Shown here: positions 23,203 to 34,449 of the stretch, one piece after another
Layout of the letters: each line of letters begins with the position of its first letter
Numbering within the stretch: position 1 is the first letter of the stretch
DNA from: Gnetum montanum
Taxonomy: Eukaryota > Streptophyta > Gnetopsida > Gnetales > Gnetaceae
Assembly: GCA_015680685.1 (NCBI GenBank)
Contig: MNCI01011532.1
Coordinates: 115,024 to 179,023 of the forward strand
Length of the DNA stretch: 64,000 bases
Direction: 5' to 3'
Notes under the pieces: model-generated
The model's input: the letters and a program-made list of their open reading frames with translations, nothing else
What the model was told of the DNA's origin: nothing
Database searches by the model: none
Made by a program: the position numbers and the translations under genes

Positions 23203-24899
23203 GGCATATGCCTTGGTCTAGTTTTATACATATTAACCAAGGCTAAGTTTTTCTAATGTATCTAATTTTATGAGTCAACATAAATGTACTTATTACTTTA
23301 TTAACACTTCAATGTTGATTTAAACATAATAAATGTCTATATAAATGTACATACACACTACATTTATGATATCATTTGATCATTTCCTTAGCTAGAATCT
23401 TGTAGTTTTATTCCATAAAAATTAGAATTTTCATTGAGTACCTATATTATAGATTAAGTTGGTTTTAGGGAGTTTTATTCAAGTTCTTAATGTACCTAGG
23501 CATACTTGCATGATGGAAATAAAATCAAGATTTGTTTTATCCATTGCAACACATTGTAGAGAGCTTTAATCTTTTACTTTGAAATTTACTCTAATTATTT
23601 CCTTACTTTCATGCACTTAGTTAAATGTTTTACTTCATTGAACTTAAATTAATTTGTGTGTGTAACAAACTTTGAGCATAAATGTATTAATTTTTGGTAA
23701 TCCTAGTAGTGGATACTTAGTATGGCCACTATTTAGCACTTGATAGCACAACAACATTAATATATGTTTAAGATGTGTACATCAAGTTGGAAATAGATGT
23801 TTTGTGCTTAGGCTAGAATAGATTTATTTTAAATACTTAGGTTAATTAGATTAATATTCTAGTAATAAAAACCAACCATACTCCTTAATTATACTTAACC
23901 ATATAACTTGAGCCAACATAACTGTGATTGGGAAGAAAATAATTAGCGATTTAGCACTTGATTATCTAGGGCATCCAACTATCCCTAGTTTATGGATTTT
24001 GATTAGATCATGCATGAATATGTCTAATTCATATGTTTGGGCATAGGATTATTCTATTTCTCATCAAATGATAAGCCTCTTAACCATTTCCTTAAAAGAT
24101 CACATTATGTCTTAGGAACATAGAGGAGTATATTTTAATTACTCATGAAGAAAAATTAAACAAAGTCATGACTATGTTATATGAGGACTATTGATTTGAA
24201 TATGTGATTAAAACCATATTCTAAATAGAAGGCCTTCATATATTCTTGATGTGTTAATTTGTTATTTAAGAGCATTACAAGAATTGAAAAGTTTAGTCTC
24301 AAGGGAAGATAATACCTATGTGCCCAAAATCTTCAAACATCTTTAAGAGAAAGGGGTAATGAAAGAATAGAAAGAGGAAGAAATAACCTTAAGATGAAAG
24401 GAAATGTAAGTTTGCATTAAGTAAAAGAAAAAATCCAAGAGGAATAAACACAAGAGGAGGAGGAAGATCAAAATTTGAACTAATAAACACAACCTTTTTT
24501 ACCATCTTTAATTATCCCATGGTGTATAGATTGCAAAAAAAGAGATCACATAAAGATAAGTAGTGAAAAAAGGTGATACTTTAAAATCTCATAATCTAAA
24601 AAGGTAACAAGCAAGGTCAGTGATGAGTCATCGTGGCTTTGTCTACATCAAAATGATCTTATTAATGTGTATTCATCAATGCTTGAATTGATGCATTGAC
24701 ACATACACATCAATGGAGTGTGTATTCATTTATAGATGAAAAGATATGTAGATGAAGGCTTGTTATAAGACATCAATGGGAAAATAATTCACAAACCTCA
24801 TATTCTTACTAGGCTAAAAGGAAGGAGAGAATCCCTTCTTAGAGGGTTCACAAAACACATATTCTTCTTCCCTTCTCTTCAATGAAGGGACACTTAACT
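23203..24899. other. AT-rich sequence with no recognisable gene
   Basis: No coding similarity, PBS or clear LTR pair was found. A TGATGAGTCATCG start at 24621, followed by CATCAATGC/TTGATGCATTG words and a weak TATA-like TTTATAGATG near 24729, could be a decayed piece of the A1 5' LTR. A purine-rich tract lies at 24330-24480. Confidence 0.35.
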
Positions 24900-27350
24900 A
24901 GAACTTACAATTAATTGTAAAAAATCTTGATTTGGGGAAGAATGGGTTCCATGACCATGGAGGCTCCAAAGGAGGAAGTCAAGGTAGGAATAATGATAGG
25001 CATCATAATAATGATAAACATGGTGATTATGGATAGGACCAAAGGAGAGGAAGTAGTAGGCATCTATTTGATGCTAGTCCTCCTTCCTCTTCACCTTCAG
25101 TATTCTCATCATCTTCCTCCTCTAGCTTCAACTGAAGCCATAGAGGGAGAGACTATGATGGAGGTTACCGATGGGATAGAAATGATCATAGATCTCACCA
25201 AAATAGTAGAAACCACAAGCATGGGCAATCAAGGGATGCCCATCATAGAGAAAGAAGGGATGGCAGTGAGCATCATAGGCATCATGGACATTACATGAGC
25301 TATGACTATGATGAGCCTTATAGCCAAAAACATGCTAAACATTGTACAGGTCATAAGGATTCCAACAAAGCATGTGAAAGATAGCTGAATCAAACTTTTG
25401 GAGATGAAAAATATTCCTAAGTTTGAAGGGAATATAATTTTGATCCATAGAACTATCTCCAAGACTTTCATGATGCATGTGCCTTATAGAACATGGAGAA
25501 CAAATGGGTGAACTTGAACTTGTTTTCTCTATCCCTCACCAAGAAGGTTGAAAGTTGGTATTGATCCTTAGAATCAAAATTAATTAGATGTTGGAGTACA
25601 ATGCTTAAACTCTTCAATAATAAGTATCGAACATACCCTCAAGTGTCCAACCTAAGAAAGGAAATACAAGGGTGGAAGCAATGAATACATGAATCATTGG
25701 ATGTGGCCATGGGTAGATATTACTCTTTGTTATACAAATGCCTAGGCCATGGCTTTTATCCAAGGGAGTAACTACACCATATTATAGATGGGCTTCGAAT
25801 AGAAATGAGAAGAACTCTTGGGGTCTATGCACAAGGGAGACTTTCAGAGCTAAGAGTCCATTTGATCAAAAGGATAATTAAGCAAGTAGAAAAAGAATAA
25901 GATGAGCTAAGAAAAAGGAAAAGTATAGAGAAGTACATATAGAACCCTTTCATTTACAAAAGGAAGGTCTAGTTTTGTGATAATGACAAGTAGGCACCAC
26001 TTGATGAAGTGGTGTAACACAAGATCTTACAGATACAAAAATCTATTTTTGAAATATCAACCAAGTTAGACAAAATGTGAGACTCTTTGGATTAAAATTT
26101 CCAAACTACTTGATTAATTATAGAGGAGTCTAAAGGGTAAGGTACTAGTTGTGATCGAAAGAGAATGAAGGAAGCTAAACATGCCCATTAAAGAGGTAAG
26201 GGAAAAGTTGCTATCATTGAAGAGCTTATGAATTCTAAGATAGATGATGGTGGTGGTTGTGATGTCTACCAATATGAACATACTAAGGGATGTTTTTCAA
26301 TTGTGTCACACTTGCAAGAATCACCCTAAATCCTAACTTAGAAAAAAGGTAAGCACCCAAGAGGTTGCCTTATCCTCAAGGCAATTATAGGCAGTTCCAC
26401 CAACAAGCCTACTATATGAGTGGAGCTTCACTTCAACCTCACGAGTAATACCAGTAGTGGCAATATCTATAGTTGTGGGGGATGCTACCACCAAGGCACC
26501 AACACCCTTACCAGTAGTTATATCCATACAAGTACTATGTTTAGCAACCCATTTCTCCATGTGACTCTTCTAATCACATCTCTTTCCAATACCACTACTA
26601 CACTCTTAAGTATTATAAAGAAAAATTTGCAAGAGTAGATTCCCCATTTCCATATTATCCTCCTCATCCTTCTACACGTATACCTTCAACCTCAACTCAA
26701 TTGCCACCTACTCCATTCATGCAAGGAAAAATTCTAGCCCAGCTATAGCAAAGAGACACCAAAAGGGTTGTTAACTTATAGATAGCTCTACAACCAAATG
26801 GTTCATATACTAAGCCTTGAAAATGATCATTCTTTCAAACCAATAGTCCTACTAAGTCCTCACAAACACCTACGACTGTTGATCTTACTTCTTCTCCTCC
26901 TCTACAACATCTTTTGAGATCCCTTTAAACCAAATGCCTTCCAAAGTTTACACTATCATGTTAACCCATGTGGTCATAGATTGAATAAAGGCTGGCCACC
27001 TTCCTAGGAAGAGATTTGATCTTGGAAGTCCACTCATTTACTTGTAAATAATTGGTAATGAACCTTGCATGGATTTTTTGGAATTAGGTTCTGGTGTTAA
27101 TTTGATCTCTCATGAAATTTACAAATCTTGGAACCTACCTCCTCTTAAGAAGAAAAAAATTCATCTTGAATTGGTAGATCAGTCCATCATTATTCCCTTG
27201 GGATTGGTGGAAGATATTATGACCACTATCTATAGGTGGTCCTATCCTACTAACTTTTTAGTGATTCATGTGAATAACTACAAGAGTAACTTTTCAATCA
27301 TCATGGGAAGGGCTTAGTTGAGTATAATTAATGCATGATTTGGAATTAGA
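24900..27350 (+). pseudogene. gag: gag-protease of Athila-like element A1
   Basis: This is decayed coding sequence homologous to A2 gag (61366-64000). It starts in a His/Asp/Arg/Gly-rich and Ser-rich linker (24930-25330). The capsid domain spans about 25420-26000 with FHDACAL, SWY-SLE, STMLKLFNNKYRTYP, SNLRKEIQGWKQ and GLRIEMRRTLGVYAQGRL. A zinc-knuckle remnant lies near 26255-26320 (CDVYQYEHTKGC, second Cys changed to Tyr), then a Tyr/Pro/Gln-rich stretch. Protease is at about 26990-27320: NEPCMDFLELGSGVNLIS followed by LVDQSIIIPLGLVEDI, where the catalytic Asp is replaced by Glu. Stops and frameshifts are frequent. The N-terminal part seen in A2 is not recognisable. Confidence 0.8.
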
Positions 27351-27989
27351 GGCCTCTCTTTGAAGATTTCTAAGGAAAATGACTTTGGAAAAATACAAAG
27401 GAAGCATGTTTCATGCATCATGTACAATGACATAGGGTGTCACTATGTGTAGACATTATGGATAATCAAAAGTACAATAATCACAACATGCAAGCAATAT
27501 GTAGATGTTAGAAAAATTCAAAGGTGCTTGTACATAGCAATAACAAAATAAGAGAACAACTAGTGACTAATAGCCAAATTTGAAAGCAGTTCAACATTGT
27601 ACATGAAACAAACTGAGAGCCTAACAAGTACCTACATTGAAGGCATGGATGAAATAGAGAAAATCCATCACCAACTCTTCAATGAATCTTATGACATCAA
27701 TTGGGAAGAGTTTGAAATCCCTAAGTGCTTTAAATAGAAGCCTATTAAGTTAAAAACTCTACTAGCTAAATGGAATATGTTTTTCTAAATAATGGTAATT
27801 CGACCATCATCAATGCCAACCTTTCTTTTATGCAGAAGAAGAAGCAGTTGGACATGGTCAACAGATGGTCAATAGCCTTTTCTTAATCATGTCATGAGCT
27901 AACTAGAATTGATACAATGATATGTAATCATTGCATTTACATAGATTCCTCCATTAAATCAAAAAGGTAATTGCAATGGTGGTTGAACC
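27351..27989 (+). pseudogene. Degraded protease-RT linker of A1
   Basis: This lies between the protease and RT frames of A1. Only scraps are readable, such as an Asp/Glu-rich MDEIEKIHHQLFNES-like stretch near 27640-27705. The usual Athila linker leads into RT, so I treat it as decayed coding sequence. Confidence 0.4.
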
Positions 27990-30480
27990 ACAAAATAAAA
28001 TAGATCATCAAAGAGAAGATCAAATAACTCGTCAAGGTAGGGTTCATCTAGTCCATTGTGGATAGTGAGTGGGTTAGACCACTCATGATCATGCCAAAGA
28101 AAGGTGGGAAATGAAGGGTCTACATCAATTTTAGGTTATTTAATATGAAAAAATATAAGAATTACTTTCCATTTTCATTTGTCGACCAAGTGTTAGATAC
28201 CATTTATGGCTATTGCTATGATGGCTTTATGGATGGTTATAGTGTTTATAACCAAATCTAGATTACACTAGATGATCATGCCAAAACCACATTCACAAGT
28301 CCTTGGGGGACTTTTGCATACAAAAAGATGCCATTTTTTCTATGTAATACACCTACCACATTCCAATGCCAAGTCTTAGGCATTTTTCAACAATAGATTG
28401 GTAGCAAGGTGGAAGTCTTTCTAGATGAATTCTCCACCTATGGGGCTACATTTGAGTAGGCCCTAGACCATCTTGAGCAAGTGTTAAAAAGGTGTGTGGA
28501 GACAAGCCTTAGGCTAAATTAGTAGAAAATCCACTTGATGTTCTAGGAGAACATTGTTTTGGTGCATAAAATTTCACAATAAAGGATTAAGATAGATCTT
28601 GAAAAAATAAGGATCATCCAAGAAATTAACCAACATCCAAAAATAGCTAAAGATATGAGGTCATTTTTTGAACACATTAGCTATTACTAGTGCTTCATTA
28701 AGAATTTTTCTAAGATCACCAAATTGTTAGTGGAGTTGACAAAGAAGGATGAATAGTTTGTCTAGATAAAGGGATGCAAGCATGCATTCCAACATGGAAA
28801 CTCCAATTCTCCAAGCACCTAACTAGTTCAAACCCTTCCACATCATTATGGATGCATCCAATTATGACTTGGGAGATGTGCTCACATAGTTGAATGATTA
28901 GAAATGTCCTTACTACATCCATTGTGTAAGTAGAAGCATTATGGATGCAGAACTGAACTACACCACCATAAAGAAATAATTAATGGAAGTGGTGTATGCC
29001 TTGAAAAAATTCAAGCACTACATGCTTGGGTACATGGTATTTGTGCACATGGACTATAGTGCAATTTGGTTCTTGATGAATAAGCCAATGGTGAGCCCCC
29101 ATGTTATATGGTGGCTAGTGATCTTACAAGAATTTGATCTGACCATGGTAGATTGTAAGGAAACCAAAATGTGGTTGTTGATCACTTATCTTAGTTGATA
29201 TCAAGTAACAAAGAGGAGGAGAGCTCACTTTTAGATCAGTTCCCTAATGAACTCCTCTTTGCCATAATGCCATTCAAGGAAATGTTACAAGAATGGGACA
29301 ATAGGAAGAAAAAATAGTTTCTTTGCTAGAGAAAGCACTTTATGAAAATCAATGGAAACCTTTACAAGGTGTGTGTTGATGGCCTAGTTCGATGGTATGT
29401 ACCGAATGATAATTTACTACACATTCTACAAAATGTTCATGAGGGCCCTCATGGGGGCCACTATTCTAGGAGATACACAACCATTAAAATTCTCATGGTA
29501 GGGTATTTCTTGTCAATACTTTTTATAGATGCTCACCAATTTTTCCACTCCTATGAATGCTACTAATGTGATGGTGCAATGATTGCTCATATGGAGGGCC
29601 TCAAAAGTGGATCCAACCACTAGAGCCCTTTAATATTTGGGGCATCAACTTCATGGGTCCCATCACTCCCATGTCTAACTAAAAGATGTACATTATAGTA
29701 GCATTTTACTATTATACCAAGTGGGTAGAAGTAGTGGCCATCATTGATTGAACATCTTCTATATCTGCTTTGTTTTTACAACAATAAGTTGTAAATAAGT
29801 TTGGAATGCCATGTGCACTTATTTCTAATAACAAAACTCACTTTATAGGAACCAAATTTAAAAAATTTATGCAATGCTTTGGGGTTAAGCATAAACTAAC
29901 AAAACCCTATCACCCATAAGCTAATGGTCAATTAGAAGTTATGAATAGGGAGATCACAAAAATACTAACAAGAACTGTTAGTAAATATAGGAGGGATTGG
30001 AGCACAAAACTCAATGATGTCCTTTGGGCCTAGTGCTCCACTTGGAAACTTCATATTAGCTACTCTCCCTATGAGCTTATGTATATAAAACTACCAACCC
30101 TTCCTATCCAAGTTGAGCTTCACACACTATTAACCACCTATGACCTTTTCTGTGACCTACGCCTAGCACAAAAAGAAAGGTTAATGAATCTCAATGTGCT
30201 AGATGAGAATTGACTAATGGCCCTATCATCTAGAAAAGTTCATAAGAAATTTAATAAACAACATCATGAAATTAGATTTTAGAAAGTAAAATTTCAACTA
30301 GGAGATAGGGTCATATACTAGAATCCCACACATGTGCCACAAAGAACTAAGTTCCAAATTTTATGGGAGAAACCTTATATTATCTATGAAACCTTTCCCT
30401 CTAGGGCCATATTAATATACAAACATGAAAGTCCAAATAAGAAGCTATTATTCAACATGCAACAAATGAAGCCCTTCTAA
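27990..30480 (+). pseudogene. pol: pol (RT, RNase H, integrase) of Athila-like A1
   Basis: RT spans about 28030-28700: SEWVRPLMIMPKKGG, a DQVLDTI...GYSVYNQI block, TSPWGTFAYKKMPF, and a palm motif FLDEFSTYG where FMDDFS is usual. RNase H is at about 28830-29195 (IMDASNYDLG, the CPYYIH block, LNYTTIKK, ALKKFKHYML). Integrase is at about 29340-30480: HEGPHGGHY and CYXCDG zinc region, WGINFMGPI (first Asp to Asn), ALISNNKTHF (second Asp to Asn) and an intact Glu in NGQLEVMN. The C-terminal part has KVKFQLGDRVIY and ends QQMKPF then TAA at 30478. A single RNase H domain and the gag type place it near Athila. It is inactive. Confidence 0.88.
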
Positions 30481-31690
30481 TAATCCAAGAAAACCACTGA
30501 CTAAAACACCTTAGAAAATGGACAAGCATGCTCAATTTTTTGGATGTCCTCCTTCTAACTCATTTTTGGAGAAGATGGTCATCCATGCTAAAACAATCAA
30601 AATGGTTCTTCAACTTTTAAATTTTTTCTTTTATGCCATTTTAGTACACTTTTTATTTCTTAAATATTATACAAATTATTTTATATTTTACTTATTTTGG
30701 ATTTCCCTTATGATTTTCTTATGTTTTTCTTGTATTTCTCTATTGCTGCTAGAACTTGGTACAACTATAGAAGTCAATTGATGGTGATTTTTACTATTAT
30801 GTTATTTGATTATTAATGTCTAGATTCTATTTTTGAGTTTTGATGTTGATAAATAAGACATGGTTTCTTTTCATGATAATAGGTAGTGAGTTCATGTCAT
30901 CCACCCATCCACAAAATTCTATAGTGTTTCCTTGTTTTGAAAGTATGAGGACCCTTCTTAAATGAAACTTATAATGAACTTGTAATATTGGTAGTTTTCA
31001 AACTTTGGAAGCATGAAATGGATTAACAAGAGTATGACTTCAAGGAAATTTGATGCTCTTTGTACTTTCCAACCCTCTTGGATGCATGCATGTTTCCATG
31101 GATTTCTCATAATTTTACTATTGATCAATGACAAAAATTAAAGTATTTGCATGGTGTGCTTCCCATCTTAAATTCAAAAAATCCAAAAAACTAGAAAAAA
31201 TAATGGGAATTTAAAGCACACCCCTTAGAAAAAATAATGGGCTAAAAACACTAGTTATGGGACTAGAAAGACATGTTATCTATGCTTGAAGGTCCCCTCT
31301 AACTAAGGCCCATCTCTCTTCTTGCTTCTCTTTTCTTCTCTTGTTAGAATGGTGATTAATGTGTGGGGATATTCTTATGTCTTGGGGTGGATGAGTCTTG
31401 GAGTCTTAATGAAAAGTCACTAGAAGTAGTTAGTTTTAATTTGGACTAAGAATGGAAGTTATCAAGTCATATTAACCATGAAATCCATTAGGGACTTCAT
31501 GTGACCATGATACGAGACTCCATTCCACACTCTACTTCATCTACCTATGCTTTCCATAACTCACCTAGCTATCTTATCTCATGTTCATTTTAATGTCTTA
31601 ATTTGATACAATCAAAATTCTTGGATGGTTTATTTGGTGATTTGTTTCTTCACTAACCATAATTGTTAATCATTCATGGGGCACATGAAC
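30481..31690 (+). other. A1 3' region after integrase
   Basis: This is where Athila elements carry an env-like frame. A short frame at 30518-30781 is rich in Phe/Leu/Ile and could be a membrane-segment remnant, but no env signature is readable. The rest, T-rich with CTTGGGGTGG near 31381, shows no gene. Confidence 0.35.
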
Positions 31691-31694
31691 TTCT

Positions 31695-31740
31695 TGGTTT
31701 GAGGACATGTAAGGGCATAATGCTACTATGGGGAGGATTC
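31695..31740 (+). promoter_or_regulatory. Pre-LTR motif with polypurine tract of A1
   Basis: CTTGGTTTGAGGACATGTAA is followed by CTATGGGGAGGA. A 'TTTGAGGACAAG...TGTGGGGAGG' arrangement is a familiar 3' untranslated signature of plant Ty3/gypsy elements shortly upstream of the 3' LTR. Confidence 0.5.
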
Positions 31741-31984
31741 ACTTACATAATCCTTGGTTGGGTTGTTAAGTTTCTCATTTCTTAGGCATTTTTGCATTCA
31801 AATATTTTGTGATAAATGTTGGTTACATACAATTGTGCACTCCTTTATTAAAATTCTCTACATTAAATCTCCTTTTTTGTGAATTATCTAGCCCTCTTCA
31901 CATATTTCATCATGTTCTAGGATTCCTTGGCTTCCTTTGAACTTCACTTTTATTTAAAAATTTCTTGTTTTTCCTTCATTTTTT

Positions 31985-32230
31985 AATGTGAAAAATTTAT
32001 CTCTTGCACTACATCAACACAATCCCATCGATGCAACTCTTGTATTGACATGATCCCATCGATGTAGCCCCTATGTCGATGCGACCCCATCGACACGATT
32101 ACATTGATGTAGTATATAAATGACGTATATATAGTGCAACACTTATAACATTCTGCACATTGTCTTCCAAATGCATAAGGAGTTTTTGTAGTTTTTTCAT
32201 ATCTCATAAATCACTTATCTAATTAACATT
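31985..32230 (+). repeat. Probable U3 part of the A1 3' LTR
   Basis: About five copies of a CCCATCGATG / CATCGATGTAG word lie immediately upstream of TATATAAA (32113-32120). This resembles the palindromic words upstream of TATA in the A2 LTR. LTR edges are not resolved. Confidence 0.4.
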
Positions 32231-32978
32231 GTTCTTTAGTTCTACAGCTATCGAAGGTGAGCTCAATGTCATGGGGGCTGCAAACCTTAGGTTTCTAAAG
32301 AAAATATTTTTGAATTTTTTTCTAACTCCCACAATGTTTAACTAATAAAATAATGTTAAAATCACTAATTCATAAGAGTTAAACCTTTTCAATGAACTCT
32401 AGTATCCATCTAAGTGAAATAATAATAAAATAGTATTAAAATAATCAAATCTAGCCAAGTGTAACTAATCCAAAGACAAGGTAAACAAGTGTTCCAAATT
32501 TACACATCAAATGCTAATCCTTGGTCATATTGTCATTATAGATGATACCTAGAAAAAGGGACAATTGTAGACAGGAGGTGGAACCATCCCAAGCAAGGGA
32601 CAAGTGGCCTAGAACTAAAAGGGACTAATAGCCAAAACAATCCTACGAACAAGTAAATAAAATGCATGCAATGGAACCTATTTGAGAGGAATCAAAAGTG
32701 GAATTTATTTGATATATTCTTAAGGCTGAAATAGACTAATCCCATAGAGACCAAGGCAAAACCTTGAGGTCACCTTCATAGATGCATGCCTTAGGCAAAT
32801 CAAGGCTAAGGAGATTCAACGTTCGATTCTCCAAGAGTTGAACTTTGGTACCCTATTAGACTTTGTTCTAGAAGAAGTCAAAACTAAAGCACCACCAAAT
32901 TTGCACATTGTAATCTTTATAACCTCATCCTATGAAACCAAAGGCTAAAATTCATTGTAAATTTTAAAATTGTAACCC
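32231..32978 (+). other. Unassigned sequence passing into a T-family 3' tail
   Basis: The first part shows nothing recognisable. From about 32870 the sequence (CCTCATCCTATGAAACC ... TTCATTGTAAATTTTAAAAT) matches, inverted, the 3' end of T4 at about 35910-35965, so it is the end of a T-family internal region. Confidence 0.45.
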
Positions 32979-32989
32979 AGAAGGGGAAA
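32979..32989 (+). other. Polypurine tract before the LTR at 32990
   Basis: AGAAGGGGAAA directly precedes the LTR start TGTGACATATTTC. Confidence 0.65.
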
Positions 32990-34342
32990 TGTGACATATT
33001 TCATACTTTTGGGGTTGAAAAATGCCTCGTAAGTGGCCAAAACCTCATTTCCCAAATGAAAAGAGTCATCCAGTGTCTATATTTGAGATTTGGGGGGGAG
33101 GGGGGGATAGGCTAGAATGCCTTTTGGAATGTCAAAAATGGTAATTTGATGGGTTTTATGGTTCTTATACACTTTTGTATGCTGGAAAACTCCTACACAG
33201 AGGTAACTTAGCATGGAGGGATGTGGGTCACCTACTCCCAGTGTAGAAAGAGGGTAACTTAGCCTAGAGAGGTTTCTCATTCATTCCTAGAATTGATCTC
33301 TCATCACCCCAATGTTGACACATCCTCCCCATCATAGAAGCAATATGGCCAAGATTTTATCACATCAACTCCAACAAAGACCCTACAAAGCCAGTGTAGA
33401 AGGAGTAAAGCTAGTGTAGAAGAAGTAAAGCTAGTGTGGAAGATGCATCCCCATTACTATTTTTGATAAATGGAATGGCCATGGGGGTATTTTAATTTTC
33501 ATATATGATAACCCCTTGAATTTTTGGGTATCAACCCCCTTGAATGTGGTAAACATTTGTAGTAATTTGCAGCCTAATCTATTAGCCATTTGTAGCTAAT
33601 CTATAGCCAAAATCATGGCCAAAATCCTATAAAACCAAAACCCCCATATCTTTTCAAGGTTTCATACTCTTGGCACTTACACATAGTTTGCATTTTGGGC
33701 ATTTTTTGTGTTTTAGGCATTGGAGAACTCTTGCTTCCTAGAAAAAATGTAGCTTCTTAGGGCTTGCCAATGTGAAATCATTGTAGCCTTGTTACCCTTG
33801 TTACCCCCTTTGGGATTTGTGGGCCTTAGGTGTTAATGTTACTCCCTTGGGATCTACAAATCTTAGCATGAAGCATTTTTGGCAATTCCAATCCTTCACA
33901 TTCCCCAACCCTAGCAATGACCCATGTTGCAAATTTCAAATAGAAATAGAGAAGGTTCAACAACATTGGAATTGGTTGAGCATTTGGAACATGGAGTGGA
34001 TTCTATCTTCTTCAAAAATGTGGAATCCCCACCCAAGTGAACCCCACCTTACTCTCCTATAAGAACTTTTATACACATTTCTAAAATTATTCTTTATTCA
34101 TTCAATAATGATTATAGTTTTATTTTAACTACAATTTGTATTCATTTTTAGTTTTTAGATCTACAATTTTTACATTTTTTACAACCCTATTTTGCATTAC
34201 CCTAAGTCCTTGGGTGATCTATTGAATGTTCTAGGGTACCCTAAGTTTCATTTTTGCTTAAAGGACCTATGGATTCAGGGTTAAGGCTATTCACAGCTAA
34301 GAATCCTTGGCTTTCTAGTGGTCGATATTTTCTATTGCTATA
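32990..34342 (+). repeat. T-family LTR with a PPT on its left and a PBS on its right (1,353 bp)
   Basis: It starts TGTGACATATTTC and ends TTCTATTGCTATA (CA changed to TA), followed by a 6-nt spacer and the PBS at 34349. A TATA box lies at 33625-33634 with about 715 bp of R-U5. Its U3 (32990-33150) is an inverted copy of 35700-35895. G-runs are present at 33092-33098 and 33100-33106. No coding content. Confidence 0.8.
33625..33634 (+). promoter_or_regulatory. TATA box of the LTR at 32990
   Basis: CCTATAAAAC sits at the same depth as the TATA boxes of the other T-family LTRs. Confidence 0.6.
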
Positions 34343-34348
34343 GATTCT

Positions 34349-34367
34349 TGGTGCTAGAAGAAGGACC
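34349..34367 (+). other. Primer-binding site after the LTR at 32990
   Basis: TGGTGCTAGAAGAAGGACC follows the LTR by 6 nt and matches the PBS of T1 and T2. Confidence 0.8.
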
Positions 34368-34449
34368 TCTGCCTGATTTCTTTGCTAAAATCTATTCTTT
34401 CCATAGCCAACATTGATTTGAAAGTTGCAATGTTTATTTTTTTAGAAAA

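Noticed and set aside
24927-25298. Met/Ile-rich plus-strand frame of 123 codons
   Set aside because: A shifted reading of the His/Asp/Gly-rich A1 gag linker; the correct frame aligns with A2.
30518-30781. env-like gene of A1
   Set aside because: Hydrophobic but very short and T-rich; no signal-peptide or transmembrane arrangement can be defended.
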